Assembly: GCF_964340395.1 (NCBI RefSeq)
Contig: NC_135570.1
Coordinates: 14,407,822-14,471,821 of the forward strand
Source: Glandiceps talaboti
Lineage: Eukaryota > Hemichordata > Enteropneusta > Spengelidae
Length of the DNA: 64,000 nucleotides
Direction of reading: 5' to 3'
The notes beneath the pieces were generated by a model, which had not been told where the DNA came from, did no database searches, and was given only the letters and a program-made list of their open reading frames with translations. Shown here piece by piece: positions 59,795 through 64,000 of the stretch. The translations under genes and the position numbers were made by a program. The stretch's first letter is position 1; each line of letters opens with the position of its first letter.

Positions 59795-61979
59795 TATTAG
59801 TGCATGTTAACTGTAGTCTACAAGCCAATAGTATGTTTACAATGGAATTAAAAAAACAAACGTGTTGATTGTAAATAGAATATACCTTTACAAACTGACC
59901 TTTTAAAAAAGTCACGTTTGTTAGTTATAAAAAAGTGAAATGCAGATAAATTGTTTTGACGGCTTCCAACTCCAACTACAATGATTTTCGATCCAAGAAT
60001 TTGCAAATTTTAGTAATTGTTTCTGTGGGAGAGTGAAAATTACATGTTTATTTGACTAAGTCATCTTATCTATTGGGATGAACTTGAATTTGAGTTTTTT
60101 CATTACTGTTTTTGACACAGTATATGTTCAGTTCTGGATTTTCACATCTTCAACATATCACAGCTGTATCCAGATGAAAGCCAGTCTTACAGTTTTATGA
60201 ATGATATTATCATTATTACATTGTATTTTCATCCTGTTTATATTTTTGGTAACTTGTACAAGGTGTTATTCTCGTGTTCTTGTAAGTTGTAATTTTCAGA
60301 AAATAAATTGCAGCCCTATGGGTCTTATGAATCCTGGTTTTTTTCTCTCTTTTGGTTACATCATTCATGTACATCTCTGAGAACAAGATCTGTTTTGATT
60401 CTCTGTACAGATTGATGTTACCATAGTTACAGCTGGACATCGTGTTCATATTTCCTTACAAACTGTTGACGTTTGAAATTTCTCCAAATGTTCAACTAAT
60501 ACTTAGCAAGAAACAGCCTGGAAGAAATACATTGTGTGTTGTTATATATATTTGTATTTCAAAGCCCACATAGTTGTAAAAGTACTTCTGGTGCTTTGGA
60601 AACAAAAATATCAACCATTACAAAAACAACATGAAAATAAAAACAAGGGATTTATTAACAACTAAGCATGTGGCATGCAGAATCTTTTACGGATCTGTCC
60701 ATTTCCAAGTAACGGTACTGTTGTGACCTAAATATGCAAAACTGTACATTTACATATCAATAGAGGGCATTTATCTCAGATAACTTGGCAAACATTATTT
60801 GTCATCAAGTGTGGACGTGTCAGCAAATAGCGCCCTCAGAGTCAAACAGATGAAATTTTACAAAATATCCTAAAAATTAAAGAGAAAATGCTAAACAGCA
60901 TACCAAAATTACAGATGTAATTTCTGACTTTAATTCACAGTTTTGTCCAAGGTCAAGTTAGGTTGGAAATTACTGAAAATTGAGTTGCGTCAAAAATCAC
61001 CAATTTTTTTTTTTTGACCAGTAAGATGTACTGCCACCAGGATTTTTTTTTTGAATTTGACAAAAAGAGTGACGAAAGAAAAATTTCTTTTGTTTTTATA
61101 TCAAATGTACACAAATTGTAAGGAAATATGAGGTACTGACGGTACAGCAGATATTGTGTGACAGTATTTGAAAAAACTGACGAGATATTCTCCTATTTCT
61201 GATTTGTTAGGTGACATGAAGGAGTACGACGGGATATACATCTGAAAAATGTCATCCAGATATCTCTACTCCACGGTCTACATTTAGTCACGGCATATGC
61301 CACTGCTTTTGATAAACCCATGATGTTTCCAGGAAACCATGAAGTAATTCTGTGAAAGAATCCCCCTGATTGGTTGAGAGAACAGCATAGATGGCAGTAT
61401 GCAGTGTTATTGGTTGATATTGAGATCCTCACCAAATATAGACATTCTATTTCCTTATATGGACTGCCGGGGAGATGAAAACTAAAAATGCTTTTTTTTG
61501 ACCATCAATGCAGGTGAATTAGTATTTTTTTTCCTTCACATTCTCAAAAGACTGAAAAAAAAGTCTTTTTTCAGTGGAGAATGACGGAAACGTGTGAAAT
61601 TAATTGTGAATATTTGTAAAATTGTTGAGAAGTTATTCTCATTGTAAGTTATTCTTGTTTTCAGTAAAAGTCTTATTTCTTGTTGAAACAAACGAAAGTG
61701 ATAATGAATGAAACTGAGTCTGTATTTGATGAATTTTAAATTTCACTATGGTTGCTTTGAAGCTGTATTTTATTCTTCTTTCAAGAGTACACATTATTTT
61801 CTAACAGTACCAACATTTCTCGTACGTAGAAATTTTGACTTGGTGCCAGTATTCCAGTAGGAGTTAGTTCTTATTGATTTCTTCTGATTATTTACAATCC
61901 TTTCTCACTTCACTGTTACAACTGAATGATGGTCTCAAGAACAACACGTTGTTCTGGTAATTGATACAGTATGCTTTAA

Positions 61980-62232
61980 AGGCCCATAATTCAGTCCCAT
62001 GTTCTTGCAGTACTATCTTATCAGTGGAGCTATTAAGAATACTCAGGTTTCAACCTTTTCCATAGCTCTTCCAGCCAACCGCTTAATACTTCCAAATTTT
62101 GATATAATTTAAAACTAACCATGGCAGAGCTATAGAAAAAAGTTGACTCTGAACATAAGAATAATCTCATGTAATCCTGATGGCTTGATAAGAAAATATT
62201 AATGTGAGAACCTGGGATTGAAACATGGGCCT
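61980..62232. mobile_element. piggyBac-like miniature element flanked by TTAA
   Basis: TTAA at 61976-61979 and 62233-62236 flanks ends AGGCCC...GGGCCT. The terminal inverted repeats (AGGCCCATAATTCAGTCCCA against AGGCCCATGTTTCAATCCCA) run ~28 bp, and further inner arms (CCATAGCTCT / AGAGCTATAG) make much of the element fold back. TTAA target duplication is characteristic of piggyBac. 253 bp, non-coding. Confidence 0.85.
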
Positions 62233-62399
62233 TTAAGGCTATTGATCAACTAAAGGTCTATGAAAGGAAATATCAAAACTTTAAACAGTAACTTTTTATT
62301 CACAAACAATGCATCAATCTAGTGGCTTTCTTTCACTGTTGTATCACAGCTGACTACACCATTGTCTACATGTCCAGAGAATAGAGCTCTCTGAGTTGA

Positions 62400-62762
62400 T
62401 CAGTGTTTTGCTAAGGGTAATAAGTAGGTAAAATCTACCAGAGTTTACCAGGGTTCCCTATCAGTGTTTTTGGTACGGATGGTAAGCAGGTAAAATCTAC
62501 CTAAGTTCCCCTGTCATTTTACCAGGGTTCCCTACCAGTGTTTTTGTTAAGGGTGGTAAGCAGGTAAAATCTACCTGAGTTCCCCCTGTAATTCTACCAG
62601 GGTTCCCTACCAGCATTTTTGTTATGGGTGGTAAGCAGGTAAAATCTACCTGAGTTCCCTCGTCATTTTACCAGGGTTCCCTCCCAATATTATGGTATAA
62701 AGCATGAGAGACTATGCAAGTTTTACCAGATTTACACCTTTTTTCTGTTACCAGGGTTCCCA
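62400..62762 (+). repeat. ~74 bp minisatellite, about 5 units
   Basis: Units contain CAGTGTTTTTG, GGTGGTAAGCAGGTAAAATC, TACCTGAGTTCCC and TTTTACCAGGGTTCCCTA. The central units are the most alike; the first is shortened and the last is diverged. Confidence 0.9.
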
Positions 62763-62918
62763 GACCTTTAGCAAGAATACTGTTGATGGTTAGGCCATTT
62801 ATACAATTGTAACAGTTGACTGAGAAAGGTTGTAGGCAATATTTATACTTCTATACTCAGATATGGTCGTCTAGTAGTGCACGATTTGTGCGTTACTGCT
62901 CAGAAACTGAAACATTTC

Positions 62919-63163
62919 AATGTACACCCCTCTAGGTATAAATAGTATCTCCTTACTGTATTCAAAAACTGAGTGAACTATTATACAAAAGGGGTGTCCA
63001 TCCTATGTTGAACTAATATACAAAGGGGTGTGCATCCTATGTTAATGTCTAATGTGTTGAATCTGAAAGATTTCAACCTACCTTCCCTATAGATATGAAT
63101 GGTTTCTCCTTACTATATTTAAGAATTGGATGAAACTTTTATACAAAAGGGGGTTCCATCCCA
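62919..63163 (+). repeat. Diverged local duplication
   Basis: A segment with TATCTCCTTACTGTATT and TTATACAAAAGGGGTGTCCA recurs as TTTCTCCTTACTATATT and TTATACAAAAGGGGGTTCCA; a partial third copy (ATATACAAAGGGGTGTGCAT) lies between. Confidence 0.75.
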
Positions 63164-63708
63164 TTAGCTCTCGTAATTTTGTCAGTTTCATGTAAAATTC
63201 CTTTGGGTTTGTAATTAACGCAAAAATGCCAATGTCAATACCACAATAACTTTGATAATTTAGCAAAGAAATGGAAAGGTCAAAGGTCGTGTTATTGGGG
63301 CATGTGTTATTGTTGTTGTAGAAATATGTGTGATTGAAAATTTTTTATATTGACTCTAAATGAAAAGAAATGAAAAAATACTGGAGTATACACCACTTTA
63401 CCTGCTGCATTCTGATTCAGAAAAAAGTCAAAGTTGATGTTATTTAGAGTAGTAGTACTTTATTGTGATGTGTGGCTAATGCCATCGATTTTAAAATGGA
63501 CCTTATGAACAGTGGACCAAACATGTTGCAAAAGTTTCAACACAGTGATACCAACCGACAAATAAGAACTAGTGTAATTTTGGGGAGTGATCAAAATTGG
63601 TCATTAGGGAAAGAAGTGCGCCCTCGCAGGTGTAGGTCAACTTGACTTTCGTTTTACTCGTGATGAACTCAATCAACTAAGCAACTACTTAATTGGCACT
63701 TTTACTAA

Positions 63709-63746
63709 TTAGTCAATCAATCGGTCGGTCGGTCGGTCGGTCGGTC
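63709..63746. repeat. (GGTC)n tract
   Basis: Short run of CGGT units preceded by TCAATCAATC. Confidence 0.9.
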
Positions 63747-64000
63747 AAATAAAAAAAACACTTCTGTTGTGCCAAACTTCAAAATATTATTCAGTTCATT
63801 GGTGGTGAAACATGATGTGTATATTAATGTGTTAGTGGTGGTTTGACTTGAAAATGAGTAAACTACGATGAAAATTAGTCAAACTGCAGCAAGAGAATCT
63901 GCTGATCAGTGGTTTACGAGATAATTACTGTCGATAAGAACCACGTAGCAAAACATTCTCACTGTGATTGAAATCCAAAACACAACACAACAATTACAAC

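Larger units (their letters stand above)
58960..64000. other. 3' UTR and downstream DNA, no further gene seen
   Basis: After the stop, no open frame continues and no new gene is evident. Candidate AATAAA signals occur near 59289, 60303 and 60636; none has clear support over the others, so the transcript end is unknown. Contents are a 12-copy minisatellite (59341), a piggyBac-like miniature element (61980), a ~74 bp minisatellite (62400), a diverged duplication (62919) and a GGTC tract (63721). Confidence 0.55.

Overview
The window is nuclear DNA from an animal. It is AT-rich and gene-poor, dense in microsatellites, minisatellites and short foldback transposons, and it contains one spliced gene with standard GT-AG introns. 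Nothing in it looks bacterial, viral or organellar. The gene is an interferon regulatory factor (IRF), a family restricted to animals. The large first intron and the many miniature inverted-repeat elements suggest a marine invertebrate, but I cannot name the phylum from the sequence.

Layout. 1-25.8 kb: no gene I can support. It holds microsatellites, a diverged ~190 bp tandem array at 4.45-5.15 kb, one small candidate coding exon at 8710-8785, and dispersed repeats. 25.88-26.25 kb: probable promoter and non-coding first exon of the IRF gene, with an NF-kB-type site, a perfect STAT-type (GAS) site, CCAAT boxes and a TATA-like box. 26.87-26.98 kb: probable first coding exon (Met-Glu-Thr-Val). 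27.0-48.5 kb: a 21.5 kb intron with a cluster of foldback elements at 35.8-39.0 kb and a long CAC/ATC array. 48.48-58.96 kb: eight further exons on the + strand. The first two encode a complete IRF DNA-binding domain; the rest encode a linker and activation region ending in a TAA stop at 58957-58959. 59-64 kb: 3' untranslated or intergenic DNA with two minisatellites and a piggyBac-like miniature element flanked by TTAA.

All splice phases agree, and the model predicts 465 residues. The DNA-binding domain keeps the tryptophans and recognition-helix residues of the family and most resembles the IRF1/IRF2 group. No C-terminal IRF-association domain, as in IRF3-IRF9, is recognisable. NF-kB and STAT sites upstream would fit the known wiring of vertebrate IRF1, whose promoter carries both, but here that is inference.

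A short hairpin repeat (stem GCCGTAAA / TTTACGAC, variable loop) occurs five times across the window in both orientations. I do not recognise it, and it is the best candidate here for something undescribed.
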